From Thalassospira sp. ER-Se-21-Dark (GTDB lineage Bacteria; Pseudomonadota; Alphaproteobacteria; Rhodospirillales; Thalassospiraceae), in contig NZ_VDEZ01000002.1 of NCBI RefSeq assembly GCF_017922435.1, positions 62,001-126,000 of the forward strand: a DNA stretch of 64,000 nt. The letters are read 5' to 3'. The notes under the pieces are model-generated. The model saw nothing but the letters and a program-made list of their open reading frames with translations, did not search any database and was not told the origin of the DNA. Positions 34,162 to 42,373 of the stretch are shown piece by piece (position 1 is the stretch's first letter; every line of letters starts with the position of its first letter). Position numbers and translations under genes: made by a program.

Positions 34162-35949
34162 ATGCATCCTTTTCGCTCTCATAACTGTAATGCGCTGCGC
34201 GCGACTGACGCCGATGCGGAAGTTCGCCTGTCTGGCTGGATTCACCGTAAACGTGACCACGGCAACCTTCTGTTCGTTGACCTGCGCGACCATTACGGCA
34301 TCACCCAGGTCGTGATCGATATTTCGAGCCCGCTGTTCGAGACGCTTGATAAAGCGCGCGCTGAAAGCGTGATCACGGTCGATGGCAAGGTTGTCAAACG
34401 TACGGCCGAGACCATCAACCCCAACTTGCCGACCGGCGAGATCGAAGTTTATGCATCGAACATCGAAGTTCAGTCTTCGGCCGAAGTTCTGCCGATGCCG
34501 GTGTTTGGCGATGTCGAATACGGTGAAGAGGTTCGCCTGCGTCACCGTTATCTCGATCTGCGTCGCGAGAGCGTGCACAAGAACATCGTTCTGCGGTCGC
34601 AGGTGATTTCGGCCATGCGTCAGAAAATGACCGCACAGGGCTTCCTTGAAATCCAGACGCCGATCCTGACCGCGAGCTCGCCGGAAGGCGCACGCGACTT
34701 CCTGGTGCCGTCGCGTATGCATCCGGGCAAGTTTTATGCCCTGCCGCAGGCGCCGCAGCAGTTCAAACAGCTGCTGATGGTTTCGGGCTTTGACAAATAT
34801 TTCCAGATTGCACCGTGCTTCCGCGATGAAGACGCACGTGCCGACCGTTCGCCGGGTGAGTTTTACCAGCTCGACTTCGAGATGGCCTTTGCCACCCAGG
34901 ATGACGTGTTTGCCGCAATCGAGCCGGTTCTGCATGACATCTTCGTCGAGTTCGGCGGTGGTCGTGATGTGACCCCGTATCCGTTCCCGCGCATTCCGTT
35001 TGATGAATCGATGGCGAAATACGGATCCGACAAGCCGGACCTGCGTAACCCGCTGATCATTTCGGATGTCACCGAGCCGTTCCGCGGATCGAGCTTTGGC
35101 ATCTTTGCCTCGAACATCGAAAAAGGTTCGGTTGTTCGTGCGATCCCGGCAACCGGTGCCGCATCGCGCCCGCGCAGCTTCTTTGACAAGCTCAATAACT
35201 GGGCACGTGATGAAGGTGCGGCTGGTCTTGGTTACATCGTTTACGGCGAAGACGGCGAAGCAAAAGGCCCGATTGCCAAGAACCTTGATGCTGATCGTAT
35301 TGCACAGATCAAGGAAATCACCGGCGTTGCCAATGGCGATGCGGTGTTCTTTGCCTGTGACGAGGAGCTGGCCGCTGCCAAGTTCGCCGGTAAGGTCCGT
35401 GACAAGGTTTGTGACGAGCTGGAACTGCGCGAAGAGGGCATGTTCAAGTTCTGCTGGATCGTTGACTTCCCGATGTATGAGGAAGACGACGACGGCAAGA
35501 TCGAATTCAGCCACAACCCGTTCTCGATGCCGCAAGGCGGTCTGGACGCACTTGAAAACATGAACCCGCTTGATATCAAGGCGTGGCAGTATGACATCGT
35601 TTGTAACGGTATCGAGCTGTCATCGGGTGCCATTCGTAACCATCGCCCGGACATCATGTACAAGGCGTTCGAGATTGCCGGTTATGGCAAGGACGTTGTC
35701 GATGACCGCTTTGGCGGCATGATCAACGCGTTCAAATTCGGCGCCCCGCCGCACGGTGGTTCGGCCCCGGGTGTTGACCGTATCGTCATGTTGCTGGCCG
35801 ATGAGCCGAACATTCGTGAAGTCATTGCCTTCCCGCTGAACCAGCAGGCACAGGATCTGATGATGAATGCGCCGGCAGAAGTCGATGACAGGCAGCTTAA
35901 AGAACTGCACCTGCGTGTGCAGTTGCCGCCGAAAGCGAAAAAAGACTGA
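34162..35949 (+). CDS. aspS: Aspartyl-tRNA synthetase
   Basis: This 595-residue class IIb synthetase charges tRNA(Asp), and possibly tRNA(Asn), with aspartate. The N-terminal OB-fold has [14 protein letters not shown] near 20-33; motif 2 is [10 protein letters not shown] near 220; motif 3 is G-V-D-R-I near 535; a bacterial GAD insert lies between. The ATG at 34162 gives M-H-P-F-R-S-H, the usual start, with GGA upstream; an ATG six bases earlier is also possible. A terminator follows. Confidence 0.97.
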   Translation: MHPFRSHNCNALRATDADAEVRLSGWIHRKRDHGNLLFVDLRDHYGITQVVIDISSPLFETLDKARAESVITVDGKVVKRTAETINPNLPTGEIEVYASNIEVQSSAEVLPMPVFGDVEYGEEVRLRHRYLDLRRESVHKNIVLRSQVISAMRQKMTAQGFLEIQTPILTASSPEGARDFLVPSRMHPGKFYALPQAPQQFKQLLMVSGFDKYFQIAPCFRDEDARADRSPGEFYQLDFEMAFATQDDVFAAIEPVLHDIFVEFGGGRDVTPYPFPRIPFDESMAKYGSDKPDLRNPLIISDVTEPFRGSSFGIFASNIEKGSVVRAIPATGAASRPRSFFDKLNNWARDEGAAGLGYIVYGEDGEAKGPIAKNLDADRIAQIKEITGVANGDAVFFACDEELAAAKFAGKVRDKVCDELELREEGMFKFCWIVDFPMYEEDDDGKIEFSHNPFSMPQGGLDALENMNPLDIKAWQYDIVCNGIELSSGAIRNHRPDIMYKAFEIAGYGKDVVDDRFGGMINAFKFGAPPHGGSAPGVDRIVMLLADEPNIREVIAFPLNQQAQDLMMNAPAEVDDRQLKELHLRVQLPPKAKKD

Positions 35950-35987
35950 TGTGTTTTGGGCCTTGCCCGAAATACTGAAGATACAAG

Positions 35988-36018
35988 CGGCCCGGAGCTT
36001 TCCGGGCCGTTTTCTTTT
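35988..36018 (+). terminator. Terminator after aspS
   Basis: CGGCCCGGA / TCCGGGCCG with a GCTT loop and TTTTCTTTT. Confidence 0.9.
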
Positions 36019-36055
36019 GGGTAAATCTATTGGTTCTTTTGGGTAAATCTATTGG
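36012..36055. repeat. Perfect 22-bp tandem duplication after the aspS terminator
   Basis: TTCTTTTGGGTAAATCTATT plus GG occurs twice without a mismatch (36012-36033 and 36034-36055). The first unit starts in the T run of the terminator. Confidence 0.92.
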
Positions 36056-36134
36056 CAATCGTTACCTAATATTAACCGGCATTGGGCCACTGTAGCGGAG
36101 GAAAAGAAAATTCGATCCTTCGGGGGATGGCCTG

Positions 36135-37067
36135 TTGAGAAAAATTCTTGTGGTGGCGGCACCTTTGGCGCTTGGCGCGTGCGGTGGTCCGATTGAGTTG
36201 ACGGTGGCAAAGCTTGCCGGTGATTTGATCAGCTATGTGTCGACCGGCAAAAGCACAACTGACCATGCGGTTTCTTTCGTTGCCGAGCGTGATTGCGCGT
36301 TGCATCGCCCGCTTTTGGAACAGACCATCTGCAAGGACGACGAAACCATCCTGGCCGAAGAGGCCGCAGCCCTTGCCGTGATGGGCGAACCTGAGATTAA
36401 ACAGGAACTGCGCGTTGCCCGCCCGGAAATCTATGCGGTGAATGCCCCGGCCGAAGATTGGTCACGACCGAGCGCGACGGCGCTTAAATCCAACGCGATT
36501 GTCACCACCAACCTGCCGCCACTGACCCCGAAAAAGACCGCGGATGATGCGGTTGAGGTTGCCTCTGCACGTGATCAGATCGAAGTCGAAGACGTTGCCG
36601 TTGATCGCAGTGACCTTGGCCCGATCGACCCGCAGGTCGAGGCGGATGCCGCGGTTGCGGGCTATGTCAGTGACGAACCGGCAGCCGAAATTGCCGCGCC
36701 ACAGGAAACCGTTACTGCCGCATTGGTCGACCCGGCTGTTATGGGTGACGGCGATGATGTGGTGGTCAAACCGGTCGATGCCGCGCTTGACGGGGAAGCC
36801 CTTGCAGGGGATGACCTTGCCGCGCCGCTGCCCGGTGATTATGTGGTATTGGCAAGCTTTGCAGATGAAGCGCGTGCCAATAGGGCGCTGGGCCTTTATA
36901 AGGAATACCAGCCGCGCCTTTTGAATGCCGAGGTGAAGGGCAAGCCGTATCTTCGTGTTGCGGTCGGGCCGCTTTCGGCAGAACACGCACATGATTTGCG
37001 CCTTCTTGCTGCCAAAAAGGGGGTTAAAGATCCCTGGATTGTCGGAGTTGGCGCCACCGGAGAGTGA
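36135..37067 (+). CDS. SPOR-domain lipoprotein
   Basis: This 310-residue protein starts with a lipoprotein signal (L-A-L-G-A-C-G, lipid-modified Cys at residue 16). A long acidic Ala/Val/Asp/Pro-rich linker follows (about 100-230), then a C-terminal SPOR-like domain from about 232 (D-Y-V-V-L-A-S-F, later L-R-V-A-V-G-P-L). SPOR domains bind denuded septal peptidoglycan. The only suitable start is TTG at 36135. Its stop overlaps the start of the next gene in a TGATG, so it is coupled to the EipB-like gene, another envelope protein. Confidence 0.78.
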   Translation: MRKILVVAAPLALGACGGPIELTVAKLAGDLISYVSTGKSTTDHAVSFVAERDCALHRPLLEQTICKDDETILAEEAAALAVMGEPEIKQELRVARPEIYAVNAPAEDWSRPSATALKSNAIVTTNLPPLTPKKTADDAVEVASARDQIEVEDVAVDRSDLGPIDPQVEADAAVAGYVSDEPAAEIAAPQETVTAALVDPAVMGDGDDVVVKPVDAALDGEALAGDDLAAPLPGDYVVLASFADEARANRALGLYKEYQPRLLNAEVKGKPYLRVAVGPLSAEHAHDLRLLAAKKGVKDPWIVGVGATGE

Positions 37068-37921
37068 TGTTGTCTGGATTTTTTTCAGAGATTAAGCAAC
37101 GTCAGCGTTCCCTTAAAGGAACGCTGATCTTTTGTTTGGGTCTTGGTGGCTGTGCCGCGCAGGCTGGCAATGTGACGGGCATCGAAGATGCCATCGTGCC
37201 GCATGTGGCGGAATATCACTTCAAGCTGAGCCATGCCGAACAGGGCAGTTCAATCGTTGATGCATCCGGTGTGCTTGGCTATCGCTTTGAAAAGATGTGC
37301 GATGGCTGGGTCACGGAAATGCAGCAGATCATGATCCTTCAGGGCAGTGAAGGCACGCCGATCAATTCAGCCTATTCCATGACCCAGTGGGAAGATTTCG
37401 ACGGGACGGAATATCGTTTCCGCATGCGTGATTATCTTGACGGCACCAAGGTCGACGAGATCGTCGGCAAGGCGGTGCGCAAGGACGATATGGTCAAGGT
37501 CAGTTACGAAATCCCGGTCGAGGTCGAGGAAGAACTTCCGGCCGATGCCATGTTCCCGACCCAGCATTCGCTGGTGTTGCTGAAACGTGCGAAAGACGGG
37601 GTGCGGTTTGCCAATGATCTGGTGTTTGATGGCAGCGGCGATACCCCGACCAACCGGGTTGCTGTGGTGATTTCAGGCAGCAAGGATGCCGATAACGCCG
37701 CCAACGATCCCGACGCGATTGCGCGCGGTGCGTTCCATCGCATGAACCTGGCATTTTATCCGATCGGGGCTGCGGAAAACGGCCCGTCAACCGAGATGGC
37801 GGTTGATTTTGGCGATAACGGTGTCGCGCATGGTATGCGCTTTGATTATGGCGAGTTTGAAGTTCTCGGCACCCTTGACAAGGTCACCAAGCTGCCGCTG
37901 CCGGAATGCGGCGCGAAGTAA
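37067..37921 (+). CDS. EipB-like (DUF1849) periplasmic envelope protein
   Basis: This 284-residue protein matches the DUF1849/EipB family, a periplasmic spiral beta-barrel needed for envelope integrity in Brucella. After a signal-like hydrophobic stretch (about 18-33), the mature part begins with H-V-A-E-Y-H-F-K-L and has the family's G-V-L-G-Y-R-F-E-K-M-C-D-G-W-V-T-E block near 67-84. Two cysteines, in that block and at the C-terminus (P-E-C-G), match the conserved disulfide. The ATG at 37067 overlaps the stop of the SPOR gene. A bidirectional terminator follows. Confidence 0.85.
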   Translation: MLSGFFSEIKQRQRSLKGTLIFCLGLGGCAAQAGNVTGIEDAIVPHVAEYHFKLSHAEQGSSIVDASGVLGYRFEKMCDGWVTEMQQIMILQGSEGTPINSAYSMTQWEDFDGTEYRFRMRDYLDGTKVDEIVGKAVRKDDMVKVSYEIPVEVEEELPADAMFPTQHSLVLLKRAKDGVRFANDLVFDGSGDTPTNRVAVVISGSKDADNAANDPDAIARGAFHRMNLAFYPIGAAENGPSTEMAVDFGDNGVAHGMRFDYGEFEVLGTLDKVTKLPLPECGAK

Positions 37922-37944
37922 GACAGATCGCCTGTTTCGGACGT

Positions 37945-37977
37945 AAAAAAGCCTGCCCAAAAAAGGCAGGCTTTTTT
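37945..37977. terminator. Bidirectional terminator
   Basis: AAAAAAGCCTGCC / GGCAGGCTTTTTT serves the EipB-like gene and the convergent ArsR gene. Confidence 0.92.
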
Positions 37978-37998
37978 AGTGGGGAGTGCCCGGGTGTT

Positions 37999-38316
37999 TT
38001 ACGCAGCAGCAGAATTGCGTGAGGCGTTGCAATAAAGCCCGTAGAGGGTCTCGATCACGCGCAGAGCATCGTTACCATTCAGCGAATAGTAGATGGTCTG
38101 TGCTTCGCGACGAGTCTGGACGAGCTTGTCACGACGCAGGCGTGCAAGATGCTGCGAGAGGGCGGACTGGCTTAGCCCGACAATGCGTTCGAGTTCGCCA
38201 ACCGACTTTTCGCCTTCGTTGAGTTGGCAAAGGATAAGCAGTCTGCTCTGATTGCTCATGGCCTTTAACAGGGTGCTAGCCTGTTCGGCCTTTTCTTCTA
38301 AGTTGTTAAGTTCCAT
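37999..38316 (-). CDS. ArsR-family regulator of the SqrR/BigR dithiol type
   Basis: This 105-residue winged-helix repressor has the ArsR core (A-M-S-N-Q-S-R-L-L-I-L-C near 19-30; L-S-Q-S-A-L-S-Q-H-L-A-R-L near 48-60). It has just two cysteines, C30 and C96, 66 residues apart, the spacing of the reactive pair in SqrR, BigR and YgaV, which form a tetrasulfide bridge with persulfides. That makes a sulfide/persulfide sensor likely. No sulfide oxidation gene lies nearby, so its targets are elsewhere. Confidence 0.82.
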   Translation of the reverse strand: MELNNLEEKAEQASTLLKAMSNQSRLLILCQLNEGEKSVGELERIVGLSQSALSQHLARLRRDKLVQTRREAQTIYYSLNGNDALRVIETLYGLYCNASRNSAAA

Positions 38317-39005
38317 TTGGCTTCCTTATGAGCCTGACCGCAAGCGGCCATTGTCCCAATGAAAATTCGACAAATCACCAGACGGAGCCATCGGGTGGCT
38401 TCTGATCCGACTGGCGCGAAGTCACTGCGGTAATAATACCTAAAGGATAGTGACTTCTGCCACCAACAAATTACAGGAATTCATCGGTAAACTTATTCTC
38501 AAGTATATTACAAATCTGTCAAGAGAGTGTTTACTCGGGTCTGTCCTGCTGCTGATGGTGTTTGTGCCGGAATCCGGCCTGTCGAACTTCCTTCCATGCG
38601 CCAGATTTTTCTCTGGCGATCGCGAATTTGATCCCCTGGGCGGTGTGCGGGCGAATGAAACCTTTGCACCGATTCCGACAGGACCTGTTTTTATTTGATT
38701 ATGTTCCCGTTTGCTCGGTTTGAAACATAATCGATACCAGCATATACAAACCCGAGAAAACGGCAAAACTGTGAAAGTATTAGTAGCAGACGTGACACGC
38801 GCCAAATGATGCGAAGATCGAAGGCCAAAGAGCTTGCCTTGTCGTTCGGTGATGTGCTGATTTAGAACAAAGAGAAGCATCCGGTTTTGCGCTAGAACAA
38901 GCAAAGCAGGATAAAAACAACGGACGCGGTCAACGCGATCCTGTGACCCGGGCTTGGTCCCGGCGCCGCACCATATCGGACCATTCAGGAAGGCGACCCA
39001 GAAAA
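38317..39005. other. 689-bp region without a convincing gene
   Basis: The stretch between the ArsR gene and the HDAC-like gene reads as AT-richer than its surroundings. Open frames exist on both strands but none has a ribosome site or family-like protein. A perfect 7-bp hairpin (CGCCAGA / TCTGGCG, 38599-38618) and CTCGGTTTG ... CAAACCCGAG near 38715-38758 are the only structures I see. Confidence 0.55.
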
Positions 39006-39938
39006 ATGGCGACTTTGTTCGTGACCCATCACGATTGTATTGAACATGATACCGGCCCGGGACACCCGGAATGTGCCGATCGTCTGCGCGTGATCCAGCG
39101 CGTTTTCGAGGCCGAGGAATTCATGTTCCTTCACCGCGAAGAAGCGCCGCTGGGCGATATCGACCTGATCAAGAAAGTGCATGATCCAGCCTATGTCGAC
39201 AAGGTGATGGCAAGCATCCCCGACCACGGCATCGAGCCGCTTGATGGCGATACGTATGTTTCGCCGGGGTCGGGCAGGGCGGCATTGCGATCGGTTGGTG
39301 GGGCCTGTGTCGCGGTTGATGCGGTCATGGAGGGGCATGAAAGGAATGCCTTTGTCGCCACCCGGCCGCCGGGACATCACGCCGAATATGACAGGGCGAT
39401 GGGATTTTGCCTGTTTAACAATGCGGCCATTGCCGCCCACCATGCACGCAACAAATTCGGCATCAAGCGGGTGGCGGTGATGGATTTCGATGTCCATCAC
39501 GGCAATGGCACGCAGGACCTGTTTTATAATGATGCGGACCTGTTTTATTGCTCGACCCATCAATGGCCGCTTTACCCCGGCACCGGGGCCGAAAGCGAAC
39601 GCGGATGTGCCAATAATATCCTCAATGTCGGCATGGTAGCCGGATCGGGCACCGCCGAAGTACAGGAAGCGTTCAATTCGACGGTCTTGCCCGGTATTGC
39701 CGCGTTCAAGCCGGAACTTCTGATCATTTCGGCGGGCTTTGACGGGCACAAGAATGATCCGCTGGCAGGGCTTTGCTATGTGGCGGATGATTTTGTCTGG
39801 ATGACCAAGCAGTTGATGGATCTTGCCGAGGAACAGTGTGGTGGACGTGTGGTATCGCTGCTTGAGGGAGGGTATGATTTGCCGTCGCTTGCGACCAGTG
39901 CCGTGCAACATGTGCGGACATTGATGGGGGCCCATTAA
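39006..39938 (+). CDS. Histone deacetylase-like amidohydrolase
   Basis: This 310-residue zinc enzyme belongs to the class II HDAC-like family (HDAH, acetylpolyamine amidohydrolases). Motifs: P-G-H-P-E-C-A-D-R-L near 21-30, R-P-P-G-H-H-A near 120 with the catalytic His pair, the zinc ligands D-F-D-V-H-H-G-N-G-T-Q near 158, and S-A-G-F-D-G-H-K-N-D-P-L-A-G-L near 242. It removes acyl groups from lysine or polyamines; the natural substrate is unknown. The ATG at 39006 (M-A-T-L-F-V-T-H) fits; 21 extra upstream codons do not. Confidence 0.92.
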   Translation: MATLFVTHHDCIEHDTGPGHPECADRLRVIQRVFEAEEFMFLHREEAPLGDIDLIKKVHDPAYVDKVMASIPDHGIEPLDGDTYVSPGSGRAALRSVGGACVAVDAVMEGHERNAFVATRPPGHHAEYDRAMGFCLFNNAAIAAHHARNKFGIKRVAVMDFDVHHGNGTQDLFYNDADLFYCSTHQWPLYPGTGAESERGCANNILNVGMVAGSGTAEVQEAFNSTVLPGIAAFKPELLIISAGFDGHKNDPLAGLCYVADDFVWMTKQLMDLAEEQCGGRVVSLLEGGYDLPSLATSAVQHVRTLMGAH

Positions 39939-40077
39939 GGGCAGTCCAAGATCAGCCAAAGATCACCCGGCTGTTGCCCGACAAAAGCGTTTCAGTCAGA
40001 CGAAATTGCGTTCTGTTCGGTTGCCCTGATCGTGACTTGCGCGTAAACTCCGCGCCGATCTAAGAAATGGAGCTTAC

Positions 40078-40341
40078 ATGTCCGAGGCTACTGCATCTCC
40101 CGCACTTCCTGAAGATATCGCGAAACTGAGTTTCGAAGAGGCGCTTGGGCAGCTTGAAACCCTTGTGCGTCAGCTTGAACAGGGTCAGGTCGGGCTTGAT
40201 GACGCCATTGCGTCCTATGAACGCGGTGCGGCGCTGAAACGCCATTGCGCGGACAAACTGCGCGCGGCTGAAGAGCGCATCGAAAAAATCACCCTGAATG
40301 CGGATGGCCGCCCGTCGGCAACCCCAACTGAAATTGAATAG
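40078..40341 (+). CDS. xseB: Exodeoxyribonuclease VII small subunit
   Basis: This 87-residue helical protein joins XseA in exonuclease VII, which degrades single-stranded DNA. The family core is L-S-F-E-E-A-L-G-Q-L-E-T-L-V-R-Q-L-E-Q-G near 17-36, then S-Y-E-R-G-A-A-L near 46. GGAG lies upstream. It heads the isoprenoid genes ispA and dxs, a common alphaproteobacterial order. Confidence 0.95.
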   Translation: MSEATASPALPEDIAKLSFEEALGQLETLVRQLEQGQVGLDDAIASYERGAALKRHCADKLRAAEERIEKITLNADGRPSATPTEIE

Positions 40342-40372
40342 GGCGATTGCCCCTTAACTTTCGGAGACCGTC

Positions 40373-41266
40373 GTGAGTTACGACATGATTGCCGAACTGA
40401 GTGCGGCGTCTGCTGATCTGGGCGAGACGCTTGACGGGATCCTGCCCCGCGCCAATGGCCAGATCGAGCAACGCCTGTATCAGGCGATGCGCTATTCGAC
40501 GCTGGGCGATGGCAAACGCTTACGCCCGTTTCTGGTGCTGAGCTCTGCCGGGTTATTCAAGGTATCGCGTCGCTCGGCCCTTCGCGTGGCCGCCGCGGTC
40601 GAGATGGTGCACAGCTATTCGCTGATCCATGATGATCTGCCGGCGATGGATGACGACGATCTGCGTCGCGGCAAGCCCAGCTGCCACAAGCAGTTTGACG
40701 AGGCGACAGCGATTTTGGCCGGTGATGCATTGCTGACCCAGGCGTTTGAAGTGCTGGCCGATGAAGATACTCATCCTGATCCGCGCGTTTGCACCGATCT
40801 TGTCCGTGCCCTTGCCCGTGCGGCGGGACCACATGGCATGGTTGGTGGGCAAATGATTGATCTGGCGGGCGAAGGACAGAGTTTTGATCAGGCGCAGGTA
40901 ACCCATCTGCATTTGCTTAAAACCGGACGGATGTTTGCCTTTGCCTGCGAAGCCGGGGCGATCCTTGGCAAGGCACCGAAAAGCATTCGTTTGGCGCTTC
41001 GGTCCTATGCGCATGACATGGGGCTGGCCTTCCAGATCAAGGATGACATCCTTGATGTCGAGGCAAGTTCGGAAGAACTGGGCAAGACGGCTGGTAAGGA
41101 TGTCGATCAGGAAAAATCGACCTTCGTCAAATTGCTCGGTCTTGATCAGGCCCGCGAACAGGCCAGAATGCTGTGTGATCAGGCGATCAATCATCTGAAC
41201 TGCTTTGACGACGAGGCCGAACCGCTGCGTGCGGTGGCACGTTTTGTAGTTGAACGCGGCCGTTAG
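40373..41266 (+). CDS. ispA: Farnesyl diphosphate synthase (polyprenyl synthetase)
   Basis: This 297-residue enzyme condenses isopentenyl diphosphate with DMAPP and GPP to make farnesyl diphosphate. The first Asp-rich motif is at H-D-D-L-P-A-M-D-D-D-D (86-96), the second at F-Q-I-K-D-D-I-L-D near 225; G-D-G-K-R-L-R-P near 45-52 binds the diphosphate. The start is GTG at 40373 behind GGAG. It is 31 bp past xseB. Confidence 0.95.
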   Translation: MSYDMIAELSAASADLGETLDGILPRANGQIEQRLYQAMRYSTLGDGKRLRPFLVLSSAGLFKVSRRSALRVAAAVEMVHSYSLIHDDLPAMDDDDLRRGKPSCHKQFDEATAILAGDALLTQAFEVLADEDTHPDPRVCTDLVRALARAAGPHGMVGGQMIDLAGEGQSFDQAQVTHLHLLKTGRMFAFACEAGAILGKAPKSIRLALRSYAHDMGLAFQIKDDILDVEASSEELGKTAGKDVDQEKSTFVKLLGLDQAREQARMLCDQAINHLNCFDDEAEPLRAVARFVVERGR

Positions 41267-41290
41267 CGGCTGTGGTCCTAGATCATCACC

Positions 41291-42259
41291 ATGACCGATC
41301 ATGCGCCATATACAGCCGGTTTTCGTGACCGGCTGTTTGACAAGGATCCGTTTCCGTTAGCGATCTGGTATCCGGCGACGGCACCTGAAAGTTCCGTGCG
41401 CCATATGGGCGTGGTTTCCAGTGCTGCGCGCGGGGCCGCCTTTGCCGATGATGGCCCGTTTCCCATCGTGCTGTTTTCGCATGGGTCGGAAGGGCATCGG
41501 TTCAATCAGTTCTGGTTGGCGGAATACCTGGCGCGGCGGGGCTATATCGTCGCCGCCCCGCAGCATCATGGCGATAATTACCTCGATGCGTCCGAAGCGC
41601 GGCAATTGGCGATTATCGAGCGCCGCCCGCAGGAAATGCGTCTGGCGCTTGATTTGTTGTTGGCGCATGACGAGATCGGGCCGCAGATTGATCAGGATAA
41701 AATCTATGCCCTTGGCCATTCGGCGGGCGGGGCGACGGTCCTTAAGCTGGCGGGTTGGGATTTCGATGCCAAGGCCTGGCAGGATTACTGCGAAATCAAT
41801 GCCGATAATGACCACGTGATTTGCCAGCACGCGCCAAGCGATGATCACCTTGACCGGTTGAACAATGTGTATGGCGGGCCGGTGGTGTCCGAGCGCGATG
41901 ACCGGATTGCGGCCATCATCGCGATTGCGCCAGCCTTTGGCGTGGCAGCGACCGATGCGGGACTTGGCGATATTGATATCCCGATGCTGTTTGTCGAAGC
42001 CGATAAGGACGAAATCCTGCATGACCATGTTAACGCCGCACACTTCCGCAAGCTGTTGCGCGGGCGGGCAAAGTTTGTGAAGGTCAAGGGGGCCGGGCAC
42101 TATTCATTCTTGCCGAAATGCACCCCATATATTGCAGAGAATTTTGGCTATTTATGCCGCGATTTTGGTCAGGATCGCGACACCATTCACCGCACGGTCG
42201 AGCAAGTGATCCACCGTTTCCTCGATAAGGTAAAAACCGGTGAAATTCAGGGTCGCTAA
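41291..42259 (+). CDS. Alpha/beta hydrolase
   Basis: This 322-residue protein has the alpha/beta-hydrolase fold: P-I-V-L-F-S-H-G-S-E-G near 58-68, the nucleophile elbow G-H-S-A-G-G near 143, an acid in F-V-E-A-D-K-D-E, and a late G-A-G-H-Y-S-F with the catalytic His. It resembles the dienelactone-hydrolase/platelet-activating-factor acetylhydrolase-like group. No signal peptide is seen. It sits between ispA and dxs, which are normally adjacent, 24 bp after ispA; no link to isoprenoids is known. Confidence 0.85.
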   Translation: MTDHAPYTAGFRDRLFDKDPFPLAIWYPATAPESSVRHMGVVSSAARGAAFADDGPFPIVLFSHGSEGHRFNQFWLAEYLARRGYIVAAPQHHGDNYLDASEARQLAIIERRPQEMRLALDLLLAHDEIGPQIDQDKIYALGHSAGGATVLKLAGWDFDAKAWQDYCEINADNDHVICQHAPSDDHLDRLNNVYGGPVVSERDDRIAAIIAIAPAFGVAATDAGLGDIDIPMLFVEADKDEILHDHVNAAHFRKLLRGRAKFVKVKGAGHYSFLPKCTPYIAENFGYLCRDFGQDRDTIHRTVEQVIHRFLDKVKTGEIQGR

Positions 42260-42373
42260 TTCGGTCGAACCTCGCTATTTTACGCAGCTTGCAACATGGC
42301 GCTATAACAGTCACCCTGTTGCTGGGTCCTGACCCGAACCAACGCCATATAAAAAATTGAAATCGAGATCGGA

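Noticed and set aside
34051-35535. 494-codon frame antisense to aspS
   Set aside because: aspS is unmistakable on the plus strand; the antisense frame comes from biased codon use.
38450-38698. 82-codon plus-strand frame with a possible hydrophobic segment
   Set aside because: GTG start with AAAGG only 3 bases away, and no sign of a known family; left as part of the unassigned gap.
38440-38904. 154-codon minus-strand open frame in the gap before the HDAC-like gene
   Set aside because: No ribosome site, no recognisable motif, composition unlike the neighbouring proteins, and it overlaps another open frame on the plus strand.
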